A stretch of DNA of 39,117 bases from Eubacteriales bacterium. Its GTDB lineage: Bacteria; Bacillota_A; Clostridia; Lachnospirales; Lachnospiraceae. The stretch's first letter is position 1, and each line of letters begins with the position of its first letter. Below, piece by piece: positions 16,523 to 23,881 of this stretch. Location: assembly GCA_030533315.1 (NCBI GenBank), contig JAUNJL010000018.1, forward strand, positions 1-39,117, written 5' to 3'. The notes below the pieces were generated by a model, which saw only the letters and a program-made list of their open reading frames with translations, was not told the DNA's origin and did no database searches. A program made the position numbers and the translations under genes.

Positions 16523-17749
16523 ATGCGAAAAGTAGAGCTATTAGTGCCGGCCAGCAGTCTGGAGGTTTTGAAAATCGCCGTGATCTACGGTGCGGATGCG
16601 GTGTACATCGGCGGGGAGGCCTTTGGGCTGCGGGCCAAGGCGAAGAACTTTTCCCGTCAGGACATGGAGGAGGGCATTCGGTTTGCCCACCACCACGGGG
16701 TAAAGGTTTATGTGACCGTGAACATCCTGGCTCACAATGGAGACCTTGAGGGCGTGAAGTCATATCTGGAGGAGCTGAAGGAGATAGGGCCGGATGGCCT
16801 GATCATAGCCGATCCGGGGATCTACACCTATGCAAAAGAGATATGCCCCGAGATCGAGAGGCATATCAGCACTCAGGCCAACAATACCAATTATGAAACC
16901 TTCCGTTTTTGGTATGCCCTGGGGGCGAAGCGGGTGGTCACCGCCAGGGAGCTCTCCCTGGAGGAAATCCGCCAGATCCGCAGGCACATCCCGGAGGACA
17001 TGGAGATCGAAACCTTCGTTCACGGGGCCATGTGCATTTCTTATTCTGGGCGGTGCCTTCTCAGCAACTACATGGCGGGAAGGGATGCCAATCAGGGAGC
17101 CTGCACCCACCCATGCCGGTGGAAGTATTCCATCGTGGAGGAGAAGCGGCCGGGAGAATACATGCCGGTTTATGAAAATGAGAGGGGAACCTACATTTTT
17201 AATTCCAAGGATCTTTGCATGATCCAGCATATGGACGAGCTGCTGGAAAGCGGTATTGACAGTCTGAAGATCGAGGGCAGGATGAAAACGGCCCTCTACG
17301 TGGCCACGGTGGCCAGAACCTACCGAAAGGCCATCGATGATTATAAGGAGAGCCTGGAAAAATACAGGGAGAATATGCCCTGGTACCAGGAGCAGATCGC
17401 CAGCTGCACCTACCGCCAGTTTACTACCGGCTTTTTCTATGGGAAGCCGGATGAGACGGCCCAGATCTATGGAAGCAGCACCTATGTGAAGGAATATACG
17501 TATTTGGGATATGTGGAGGCTGTGGATGGGAGAGGCTTTGCCCAGATCACCCAGAAGAACAAGTTTGTCCAGGGAGAGACCATAGAGCTTATGAAGCCCA
17601 ATGGAGAAAACCTTTCCGTGAAGGTGAGGGCCATCTATGATGAGGATGGCAGTCAGGTGGACAGCGCCCCTCACGCCCAGCAAAAGCTGTATGTGGATGT
17701 GGGGGCGCCTGTGGAGCCTTACGATATACTGAGAAGAGAGGAAGACTAG
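16523..17749 (+). CDS. trhP: U32 family protein, TrhP-like (tRNA hydroxylation)
   Basis: A 408-residue protein with the U32 signature ETFVHGAMCISYSGRCLLSNY followed by GRDANQGACTHPCRWKY, whose cysteines fit an Fe-S site, and a C-terminal beta-barrel part. Family members once called collagenase-like peptidases are now known, as TrhP in E. coli and Bacillus subtilis, to be needed for prephenate-dependent 5-hydroxylation of U34 in tRNA. The gene starts three bases after trmR, supporting that function. Bacillus has two such genes in a row; here there is one. A bidirectional terminator follows. Confidence 0.88.
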   Translation: MRKVELLVPASSLEVLKIAVIYGADAVYIGGEAFGLRAKAKNFSRQDMEEGIRFAHHHGVKVYVTVNILAHNGDLEGVKSYLEELKEIGPDGLIIADPGIYTYAKEICPEIERHISTQANNTNYETFRFWYALGAKRVVTARELSLEEIRQIRRHIPEDMEIETFVHGAMCISYSGRCLLSNYMAGRDANQGACTHPCRWKYSIVEEKRPGEYMPVYENERGTYIFNSKDLCMIQHMDELLESGIDSLKIEGRMKTALYVATVARTYRKAIDDYKESLEKYRENMPWYQEQIASCTYRQFTTGFFYGKPDETAQIYGSSTYVKEYTYLGYVEAVDGRGFAQITQKNKFVQGETIELMKPNGENLSVKVRAIYDEDGSQVDSAPHAQQKLYVDVGAPVEPYDILRREED

Positions 17750-17803
17750 GTCATCTCTCCAGTCCTGTTTTTGGGACACGGAGGGCCGGCTGGGAAAAGG
17801 CAT

Positions 17804-17845
17804 GAAAAAACGCCGCTGACAAAAATTGTCGGCGGCGTTTTTGGG
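17804..17845. terminator. Bidirectional terminator between the U32 gene and sigK
   Basis: AAAAAACGCCGC, an inner TGAC...GTCG stem with A/T-rich loop, and GCGGCGTTTTT form a long hairpin with an A-run on the left and a T-run on the right. It can therefore end both the plus-strand tRNA-modification genes and the minus-strand sigK. Confidence 0.85.
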
Positions 17846-17899
17846 ATAAAACCGGCGAGCCTGGGGCCTTTGCCCCTTGGCAGGAGCCGGGACGTGAGA

Positions 17900-18275
17900 T
17901 CAGCCTCTGGGGAGCTCCTCCTGGGGGAAGAGCCTGCGCAGCTTCAGCAGGGCGTTCTTCTCGATCCGGGAGACATAGGAGCGGCTGATGCCAAGGGTCC
18001 GGGCGATCTCCCGCTGAGTCTTCTCCTCTTCCCCGAAAAGGCCGAAGCGGCAGCAGATCACCTGAAGCTCCTTCGGGGAAAGGGCGTCCCGGATGGAAGA
18101 CATGAGGCGGCGGATGTTTTCCCGGGTGGCGTATTCCTCCGCCATGTCGCAGGCGGGGCCCTCGATCACGTCCAGCAGGCTGATCTCGTTCCCCTCCTTA
18201 TCCGTTCCGATGGGTTCATACAGAGAAACCTCCCGGGCATATTTCTTCCGGGAACGGAGGAGCATGAGCAGTTCA
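17900..18275 (-). CDS. sigK: Sigma-K, 3' part (regions 3-4), separated by the intervening element
   Basis: This is the C-terminal half of the late mother-cell sporulation sigma factor. Read on the minus strand from the att core, it continues ELLMLLRSRKK, then VSLYEPIGTDKEGNEISLLDV (the sigma-K-specific stretch) and the region 4 helix-turn-helix KTQREIARTLGISRSYVSRIEKNALLKL. As it stands it has no proper start: the first ATG (18265) lacks the upstream residues and a convincing ribosome site. Fused to codons 1-88 at 23294-23557 through the shared AA core, it yields a continuous 213-codon gene. Not a dead pseudogene in my view: no stop or frameshift is present and the junction is exact. Confidence 0.93.
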
Positions 18276-18297
18276 TTTGCTATCCTCTCACAAATGC
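18266..18297. repeat. Attachment site at the sigK 3' junction
   Basis: The core TT (18276-18277 on the plus strand) has sigK sequence on its left and a 20-bp arm, TGCTATCCTCTCACAAATGC (18278-18297), on its element side. The same arm, with one mismatch and in opposite orientation, flanks the core of the other junction (23272-23291). The stop codon of the GGDEF gene directly abuts the arm. Confidence 0.88.
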
Positions 18298-21051
18298 TTA
18301 ATTGAGAAGAAAGTCATACAGCTCTGACAGCTCCATGGGACAGTGATGGTAGTAGCCCTGGATGTAATCGCATCCGCTGGCGACGACCATGTCGTTGTCT
18401 TCCTTATTCTCCACCTCCGTGACGCACAATTTTTTGCCAAACTTATGGCAGAGGTAAACCAGGGACTGAAGGCATTTCATCTGGTCTTCCTTCGTGCCCA
18501 TGGTCTCCAGAAGGGACAGGCCCAGCTTGAGCACGTCCGTATCGCTGTGCATACCCACATGGAAGAGAGAATTGAGTGAACCAAAGCCCTTTTGGGTGAT
18601 CTGGATGCCCAGCTTTTTGCAGAATTTGATAAATTCCGTAACGCTTTCCGTATGGGTGAGCATGTGCGTTTCGTACAGCTCCGCGAAAAACTGATGGTCG
18701 TCCATGCCATAGCGGCGGAGCGTCTGGTCGAGAAAATCCGTAAAGCCCTTGCTCTGACATACCTGATGGCTGATGTTGAAGGTGAGGATGTAATCCTTGG
18801 CGCAGTCCTTAAGCCTGGTGCCCTCACAGATGGTCTGCTCGATCACCCAGCGGTCGATGCCGACCAGGAGCCCCTCTCTTTCCAGCAGAGGCAGCAGATC
18901 CTCCAGGGGGATGTCCCGTCCCTCGTATCTCCAGCGCAGCAGCGCCTCCTCTCCCGCCTGAAGATAGGTCTTTGCATGGACGGCGGGCTGGATCACGATG
19001 CGGAAATTTTCCATGTTGTTGTGTATATTTTTATACAGGGTGGAGACCATCTGCTCCGTTTCTTCGACCTTCTTTTTTCGTTCATCGGAGAGCGTCACAT
19101 AAGGCACATTGGGAGTACGCTTTGCCATGTCGATGGTTTCGTTGACCAGCTCCATAAACTCCTGGGCGGTTCCGCTGTCATACATATAGTGCAGTATGGA
19201 AAACTGTGCCGAATGCGTGAAATAGATCTCAGCCGCCGTGTACTCGTCTTCGATGATCAGGCGGATGGTATCCATCAGCTCAAGGCTTTGGTCCGCAAAT
19301 TCCGGTTCCAGGATCGCCATGAAATCCACGTCGCTCAGACGGTAGAAGGTCATTTTGGAACCCAGCTTTGAAAGAAGCCTGGTGCCAATGTGATACAGGA
19401 GCATATTGCCTTTGTAGGTGCTGCCGCCCTTGTTGATCTTATCAAAGTTGTTGAGACAAAATCCTATGACATCCGTTTTCTGCTTGGCGTGCTGCAAAAA
19501 GGCTAATTTCACGACGGCCTTATGCTCCTTTTGGAAGCCGGTGATCTGGTCGGTGGAATAGCTATTTCCCTGCACGGTCACGCGGCCGGACATAAAGAGC
19601 GGTACCGTCTGATCCTCGTTCCACTGGAGGATACCGCTGTTATGAGCCCAGAAACGATTTCCATAGACGTCCTCCAGCAAATGGAGGAGCTCGTAGCTTG
19701 TCCGCTTTTCCGAAAAAAGCAGTTCCACCTCTATATTGTTCATCCTTTTGTATTCTTCATCACAGATACACTGTTCCCAGAAATGGGGAAGATCTGGAAG
19801 AATGTTGGAATCGAAGCCGAAGCGGTCGCGCATGAGGTCGGAAATGTAATAGCAGTTGGCACGGATGTCTCCAAAATAGAAGAACTGGTTCAGGTTGTTG
19901 ACCATGATGGAGTTCATCAGTGTTTCCGCATCAAAGTAGCAATGATCAAGATAATATTGGAACGCCGAGCTGCTCCTTGTCTCGGAAACGATTTGGTATT
20001 CATTCTGGGAATCCACAGAGTTGCGGGCAAAGGAATCCCTTGTGCTGTAATATTTTTGTTTATCGGCGTACATCTCCTTATCGGCTATGGAGATCAGCGG
20101 CTCGAGCATCAGGGGAGCCTTGTCCGACCATGCACAGCCCACGGCAATGTGATACTTGTTCGTAGCCACTCTGCGTCTCATTTGCTCAAGATCCTTCTCC
20201 ACCAGCTCCTTGGGCTCATCATGGTACAGCGCAAGAAACTCATCCCCGCCGAAACGGTAGACCAGACTGGTGTGAAGCGTTTTCTGAATGAGACGGCAGC
20301 ACTGGATGAGCATCTCATCTCCGGCCTTGTGTCCCTGGGTATCGTTGACACTTTTCAGCCCGGAAACATCACAGAATATGATACCGACGGATTTCATCAT
20401 CAGAGGGTGGTCGTACAATTTTGTGAGGGCATTGCGATTGAGGGCGCCGGTCAGCGGGTCGTGGAAGCTCATCGCCTCAAACTGCCTCAGCATATTGAGC
20501 CGTTTGACCAGCGGCTTCATATAGCTGTTGATCTCGCTGAGTACGTCCTTTGCGGGGATGACTCTGGAGGGGCTCATGTTCTCCATGCTGATCACCCCCG
20601 CAAAGCGGTTCTCCACCAGTATGGAAAGGCAGGCGGCGGAGGTGACGTGCCTTGATTTCAGCAGAGCATAGGCCGAGGGGCAGGAGGACCGGATTCTTTC
20701 CAGATCCCGCATCAAAACGGCCTCCCCGCTGGCAAAAAAATCATTGTTCCAGGAGAAATATTCCAAAGCCTCGTTCTGGATCCTGTCCTTTAGGGAGACA
20801 GCGCTGGGGCTTAGCCACTCAAATTCCGCACTGATCCAGTACTCATTCCGGGCGAGAAATAATGTGACCCGGTCGCACTCAAAATGAGTGCCCAGGCAGC
20901 GAAGCACCTTTTCCACTGCTTGATGGTCATCGGGGGTGGTGTAGATATGCTTCAGGCACTCCTGGATGACGCTGTCATATTCCGAATCTAAATATGCTTT
21001 GTGTGACTTTGCACTGTTTGTTTCGGCATTTGTTTTTTTCATCGTATCCAT
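18298..21051 (-). CDS. GAF-GGDEF-(degenerate) EAL signalling protein
   Basis: A 917-residue soluble protein inside the sigK element. Residues about 30-185 look like a GAF sensor. A GGDEF domain follows, with FHDPLTGALNRN, DVSGLKSVNDTQGHKAGD and an intact RFGGDEF (GGDEF at 268-272), so diguanylate cyclase activity is plausible. No RxxD inhibitory site precedes it. Residues about 345-650 hold an unassigned part and a second, degenerate GGDEF-like segment (RLSDVDF). The C-terminal EAL domain keeps EALLRW and QGY, but the metal-binding DDFG loop reads QKGFG, so phosphodiesterase activity is unlikely. There are no membrane segments. It has its own promoter. The TAA abuts the att arm. A link to sporulation timing is inference. 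Confidence 0.9.
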   Translation of the reverse strand: MDTMKKTNAETNSAKSHKAYLDSEYDSVIQECLKHIYTTPDDHQAVEKVLRCLGTHFECDRVTLFLARNEYWISAEFEWLSPSAVSLKDRIQNEALEYFSWNNDFFASGEAVLMRDLERIRSSCPSAYALLKSRHVTSAACLSILVENRFAGVISMENMSPSRVIPAKDVLSEINSYMKPLVKRLNMLRQFEAMSFHDPLTGALNRNALTKLYDHPLMMKSVGIIFCDVSGLKSVNDTQGHKAGDEMLIQCCRLIQKTLHTSLVYRFGGDEFLALYHDEPKELVEKDLEQMRRRVATNKYHIAVGCAWSDKAPLMLEPLISIADKEMYADKQKYYSTRDSFARNSVDSQNEYQIVSETRSSSAFQYYLDHCYFDAETLMNSIMVNNLNQFFYFGDIRANCYYISDLMRDRFGFDSNILPDLPHFWEQCICDEEYKRMNNIEVELLFSEKRTSYELLHLLEDVYGNRFWAHNSGILQWNEDQTVPLFMSGRVTVQGNSYSTDQITGFQKEHKAVVKLAFLQHAKQKTDVIGFCLNNFDKINKGGSTYKGNMLLYHIGTRLLSKLGSKMTFYRLSDVDFMAILEPEFADQSLELMDTIRLIIEDEYTAAEIYFTHSAQFSILHYMYDSGTAQEFMELVNETIDMAKRTPNVPYVTLSDERKKKVEETEQMVSTLYKNIHNNMENFRIVIQPAVHAKTYLQAGEEALLRWRYEGRDIPLEDLLPLLEREGLLVGIDRWVIEQTICEGTRLKDCAKDYILTFNISHQVCQSKGFTDFLDQTLRRYGMDDHQFFAELYETHMLTHTESVTEFIKFCKKLGIQITQKGFGSLNSLFHVGMHSDTDVLKLGLSLLETMGTKEDQMKCLQSLVYLCHKFGKKLCVTEVENKEDNDMVVASGCDYIQGYYHHCPMELSELYDFLLN

Positions 21052-21098
21052 ATATCACTTTTCTACTTTACTATGTGTTTTTTCGTTTGACTTTTATC

Positions 21099-21127
21099 AT
21101 TTTATCATGAAAAATTTGATTTCACAA
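21099..21127 (-). promoter_or_regulatory. Vegetative-type promoter of the GGDEF-EAL gene
   Basis: On the minus strand, TTGTGA (21122-21127), 17 bases, then TAAAAT (21099-21104) lie in a strikingly A/T-rich gap between the recombinase and the GGDEF gene. It predicts a leader of about 40 bases. A SigA-type promoter suggests the cargo gene is expressed in growing cells while the element is still integrated. Confidence 0.65.
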
Positions 21128-21202
21128 GTCGGGAAGAGGATATAATTAGACAAAAATTACAATTTGGCGGCTGTGGGGGCAGGGGTGGGTGGGAATATTG
21201 CC

Positions 21203-22876
21203 CTAAGCTTCCGGTTCTGTGCGGTATCCGTCGCTTTGGGCACCGAAAAGGACCACCTGGGCGCTGTCTCCGTCCCAGATCACCTGGCGCACGATGGTGG
21301 GGATGGCGGCCCGCATCTGCTGGATGGTCATTTCCTCCAGACTGTGGTGGAATACCGCCAGCTGCTGCTGCATCCGGTGAAGCTCCGCAGGGCTGAGCCT
21401 GTGGCGGGAAGACATCTCCCTTAGCTCCTCCATGCGCCTTTCCAAGGACTGGGCTGTCTGGCTCAGCTGCCCGATACGCTTCGTCACGGAGATTTTTGCA
21501 GGGCTGTCGCCTATTTCGGCAAGAGAATCCACCAGGGCCGTGATCTTCTTCTCGGTTTCCAGCCTTTCTTTTTCCACATCGGAAAGCCGCTGCTGGCAGT
21601 CTGTGCGTTCGCTGGTATAAAACCTTCGGCTTTGTTCCAACTGGCGGATGAAGGTGGCTTTATCATCGGAAAGTTTTTTGAGCTGCTGGACGACGGCCAT
21701 ATCCAGGGCGTTCCCGTTTGCATTTTTGCTGCCGCAGGCAGAGCGCTGGCTGCGCTCCTTCATTTTGCACACATAGGTGTAGGATGCAGGGGAATCGCCG
21801 TTCCTTCGCCGGGTCATCTTCGGGTACATACGCCCGCCGCACTTACAGAACAAAAGTCCTGTCAGCAGCGCCTGGTTGCTTCGGGGCCTTCGGTAGGCTT
21901 TGGACCGGTTGCGGTCTAAGGACTCCTGGGCCTTCACCCATACCTTTCCTGGGATCAGGCCCGGATGCTTTCCCACCGACACCACCCATTCGCTGGGCGG
22001 AAGATATTTTGTTGCCCTGCCTTTTTCCTGATCCGTACGGTTGTAAGCCATCATGCCGTGTATATTGTCAAACGCTTCCTTGTCAGAGAACAGCTTTGCA
22101 TCGTTTTGGATAAAGAAATGATAGGCGTCTTCGTCCGCGATCATGTAGACGGGGTTCTGCAAAATGGCCTTGATGGAAAAGCGGGTAAAATATTTATGAT
22201 TTTTTGTCTGGATCCCCTGTTTGATCAGTGTGGCTTCCGTCAGTGTCAAAGAGCCGGTTTCTGCATATAGGTCAAAGATCGTGGTGATTAGCCCGGCCTC
22301 CTCTGGAAGGAGCTTCAGCTGGCAGATCTTCCGGGGCGTGCCGTCGATGGCCGTGCTTTGCACGGTTTCGGAGGCATAGCCGGTGGGGGTGGTGCCGCCA
22401 AGCCACCGTCCGGTTTTTGCAAGCTCATGCATGTTGTCCCGGATGCGCTCTGCGATGGTTTCGCGCTCCAGCTGGGAAAAGACAGATGCGATGTACATCA
22501 TGGCCCGCCCCATGGGCTTGCTGGTGTCAAACTGCTCCTTGATGGACACAAAGGAGATACCGAAACGGGACAGCTCCTCGATCAATGCGGAGAAATCACT
22601 GATGCTTCTGCTGATGCGGTCCAGGCGGTACACGATGATCGTTTGAAGCTGGCCATTTCTGGCAGCATCCATCATCCTCTGAAAATCAGGGCGGTTCAGA
22701 TTGCCGCCGGAAAAGCCCTCATCTTCGTAGATCCTCATATGCTGAGCAGCCTCTTCCCCATAATGCGTGCGGGCATATTCCTTACAAAGCTCGATCTGAT
22801 TGCCGATACTTTCTCCTTTTCCCGTAAGCTTGGATTTACGGGAATAGATGGCGATGAAGTCCTGGTTTTTTCTCAT
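21203..22876 (-). CDS. Large serine recombinase of the sigK element
   Basis: This is the site-specific recombinase expected to excise the element (counterpart of SpoIVCA). The protein of about 557 residues has an N-terminal resolvase domain with the catalytic-serine segment IAIYSRKSKLTGKGESIGNQ, YRLDRISRSISDF and SQLERETIAERI. The recombinase domain comes next, then a zinc ribbon (FCKCGGRMYPK ... YVCK ... SACGSK) and a coiled coil (about 450-520) of the type that controls synapsis in large serine integrases. I chose the ATG at 22876 (MRKNQDF), with GAGAGGGG eight bases upstream; in-frame ATGs at 22882, 22894, 22909 and 22939 are alternatives. It is transcribed in the same direction as sigK. 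Any sporulation-type promoter upstream is not clear to me. Confidence 0.95.
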   Translation of the reverse strand: MRKNQDFIAIYSRKSKLTGKGESIGNQIELCKEYARTHYGEEAAQHMRIYEDEGFSGGNLNRPDFQRMMDAARNGQLQTIIVYRLDRISRSISDFSALIEELSRFGISFVSIKEQFDTSKPMGRAMMYIASVFSQLERETIAERIRDNMHELAKTGRWLGGTTPTGYASETVQSTAIDGTPRKICQLKLLPEEAGLITTIFDLYAETGSLTLTEATLIKQGIQTKNHKYFTRFSIKAILQNPVYMIADEDAYHFFIQNDAKLFSDKEAFDNIHGMMAYNRTDQEKGRATKYLPPSEWVVSVGKHPGLIPGKVWVKAQESLDRNRSKAYRRPRSNQALLTGLLFCKCGGRMYPKMTRRRNGDSPASYTYVCKMKERSQRSACGSKNANGNALDMAVVQQLKKLSDDKATFIRQLEQSRRFYTSERTDCQQRLSDVEKERLETEKKITALVDSLAEIGDSPAKISVTKRIGQLSQTAQSLERRMEELREMSSRHRLSPAELHRMQQQLAVFHHSLEEMTIQQMRAAIPTIVRQVIWDGDSAQVVLFGAQSDGYRTEPEA

Positions 22877-23041
22877 TTTCATGTCCCCTCTCATTTTAGG
22901 ATGTACCATGTGCCGCAGTAATATGATATAAGGCCGCACATAAATAAATGAAATGTATCAAAAGGCTTCTGTGCCCGCGGCATGGCAGCAGGCGCCGCGC
23001 TGCGGGAATAGTGGACAGCTTTCTCCTCATAGGCTGGAACA

Positions 23042-23557
23042 TCAGGGGAGGTGTGTGGTATCGCAGGAAAAAGCGTTCCCATCCAGGTGACCGTCCATTA
23101 TCCAAAAACGGAGCAGGGCAGAAGTGAATTGGCAAAACGGGCTGCCGGTGTCCACGCTGACATGGTCAATGGTTATATCAGGAAGCTGAACTGCCCGTCT
23201 GATCAGAAGGTGGAGCTGCTGGATGGGGTGATCGCATCCGCAAAAAAGGAGGCGGGCGCCCATCCAGAAACGCATTTGTGATAGGATAGCATTATCAATA
23301 CACCGGGCTGCGTAGGTGGACAGCCGGGGAGATTTTGAGGCGTCAAAGGTGGTGATGGCCTTGATCAGGCCGATGGTGCCGATGGAGATCAGATCGTCCA
23401 GCTCCTGGCCCCCTCCCTGATACTTTTTCACCACGTGGGCCACAAGGCGCAGATTGTGTTCGATGAGGATGTTTTTGGCTTCCAGGTCACCCTGGCGGCA
23501 CAGTCCCAGATAGTGGCGCTCCTCGGCCAGGGACAAGGGTTTTAAAAAGGTCTTCAA
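23042..23557 (-). CDS. sigK: Sigma-K, 5' part (regions 2.1-2.4), reading into the intervening element
   Basis: The sigK codons are 23294-23557 (88 residues). They contain [32 protein letters not shown] and the stretch [10 protein letters not shown], matching sigma-K/sigma-E region 2. Beyond the core the frame runs on through element DNA for another 83 unrelated residues to a stop at 23042, so the unexcised gene gives a truncated 171-residue product. Translation starts at a TTG with GAGGTG five bases upstream. An in-frame TGA only four codons before it excludes a longer start, so there is no pro-sequence (about 20 residues in Bacillus subtilis, absent in C. difficile). Excision would join codon 88 to Asn89 and the 3' part at 18275. 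Confidence 0.93.
   Translation of the reverse strand: MKTFLKPLSLAEERHYLGLCRQGDLEAKNILIEHNLRLVAHVVKKYQGGGQELDDLISIGTIGLIKAITTFDASKSPRLSTYAARCIDNAILSQMRFWMGARLLFCGCDHPIQQLHLLIRRAVQLPDITIDHVSVDTGSPFCQFTSALLRFWIMDGHLDGNAFSCDTTHLP
23051..23281 (+). CDS. Small basic protein of the sigK element, candidate recombination directionality factor
   Basis: A frame of up to 76 codons on the strand opposite to the recombinase and sigK. The core ([22 protein letters not shown], then [28 protein letters not shown]) has a protein-like beta-alpha pattern. It resembles, from memory, small proteins encoded beside serine recombinases in Clostridia. Its TGA lies inside the att arm (23272-23291). Large serine integrases need a small accessory factor to excise, and the C. 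difficile skin element carries one; this is the only candidate here. The start is unsure: the GTG at 23051 directly abuts an AGGGGAG stretch, and no better start follows the upstream stop at 23030. Confidence 0.6.
   Translation: MCGIAGKSVPIQVTVHYPKTEQGRSELAKRAAGVHADMVNGYIRKLNCPSDQKVELLDGVIASAKKEAGAHPETHL
23272..23303. repeat. Attachment site at the sigK 5' junction
   Basis: The core TT (23292-23293) has the sigK 5' part on its right and a 20-bp element arm, GCATTTGTGATAGGATAGCA (23272-23291), on its left. This arm is the reverse complement of that at 18278-18297 except for one base. The last codons and stop of the small plus-strand gene lie within the arm. Confidence 0.88.
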
Positions 23558-23881
23558 ATCCGCACCTCAAAAAGGATTTCTATATAGCTTATGCCTGGGA
23601 CGGCCTCTGCGTGCCTGTATCACGGAAGGGATGGGGGCCATCGTCCTGCGGCCGACAGGTCTGTGTTTGTTTGGCTGTGGAAACGGCACCTTTGGACCGG
23701 GAATTATCTGCACGTGTCTGTTGAAATCAGAGGGGGGAGACGGTATAATAGGAAGATAGTCAGGCGGTGGATGGATGTTTGGAAGGGGACGGCTTGGCTG
23801 GCTGAAGGACTGACTTTGGAAAAGGACAAGGCGGCGCCTGTAGGAGGCCGAAAATTGACGAAGGACGAAGGGTGATGGAGC
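23558..23881. other. Intergenic region between sigK and the DUF5717-type operon
   Basis: This is a divergent spacer. It must contain the sigK promoter on the minus strand. A sigma-E-like -10 (CATAAGCT, ending near 23591) can be seen, but its -35 is unconvincing, so I do not annotate it. On the plus strand it contains a clear housekeeping promoter at 23721-23749. An open frame across 23591-23875 has no ribosome site or family resemblance. Confidence 0.5.
23721..23749 (+). promoter_or_regulatory. Strong SigA-type promoter of the three-gene unknown operon
   Basis: TTGAAA (23721-23726), a 17-base spacer and a perfect TATAAT (23744-23749) are followed by a leader of about 125 bases. It is one of the best promoters in the window, which implies steady expression of the downstream operon during growth. 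Confidence 0.8.

Larger units (their letters stand above)
18278..23293 (-). mobile_element. sigK-intervening ('skin'-like) element, 5,016 bp
   Basis: This DNA interrupts sigK between codons 88 and 90, the core falling in the Asn89 codon. It encodes a large serine recombinase, a GAF-GGDEF-EAL protein and a small basic protein. Both junctions carry the core TT with an inverted 20-bp arm inside the element, so the excised circle would hold a nearly perfect 42-bp dyad (20+2+20), the expected form of a serine-integrase attP. The rebuilt chromosome site reads gagcagttca-TT-atcaatacac and restores sigK in frame. Known skin elements of Bacillus subtilis (about 48 kb) and Clostridioides difficile (about 15 kb) also split sigK with a serine recombinase; this one is far smaller. 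It looks more A+T-rich than its neighbours. Confidence 0.92.

Noticed and set aside
17900..18275. Calling the two sigK parts pseudogenes
   Set aside because: Both halves are in frame with no stop or deletion, the conserved motifs are intact, and the junction restores the gene exactly, so programmed rearrangement is the better explanation.
17771..18301. Plus-strand open frame opposite the 3' part of sigK
   Set aside because: Antisense shadow of sigK; it begins inside the bidirectional terminator and crosses the att arm.
19522..20655. Plus-strand 377-codon frame opposite the GGDEF-EAL gene
   Set aside because: The minus-strand frame encodes clear GGDEF and EAL domains; the plus-strand frame has no recognisable domain.
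22877..23050. Sigma-E-like promoter elements before the serine recombinase
   Set aside because: A CATATT-type -10 is visible, but no matching -35 at the right distance. Transcript start mapping in sporulating cells would be needed.
18266..23303. Alternative crossover at an AT dinucleotide of the sigK junctions
   Set aside because: It also gives an open frame and a shorter symmetric circle site, but it inserts extra residues (AIAN) into the invariant C-I-E/D-N-E motif and shortens the inverted arms. The AA core satisfies both criteria better.
23591..23875. 94-codon plus-strand frame upstream of the unknown operon
   Set aside because: A near-perfect promoter (23721-23749) lies inside it, there is no ribosome site at its start, and the sequence is not protein-like.
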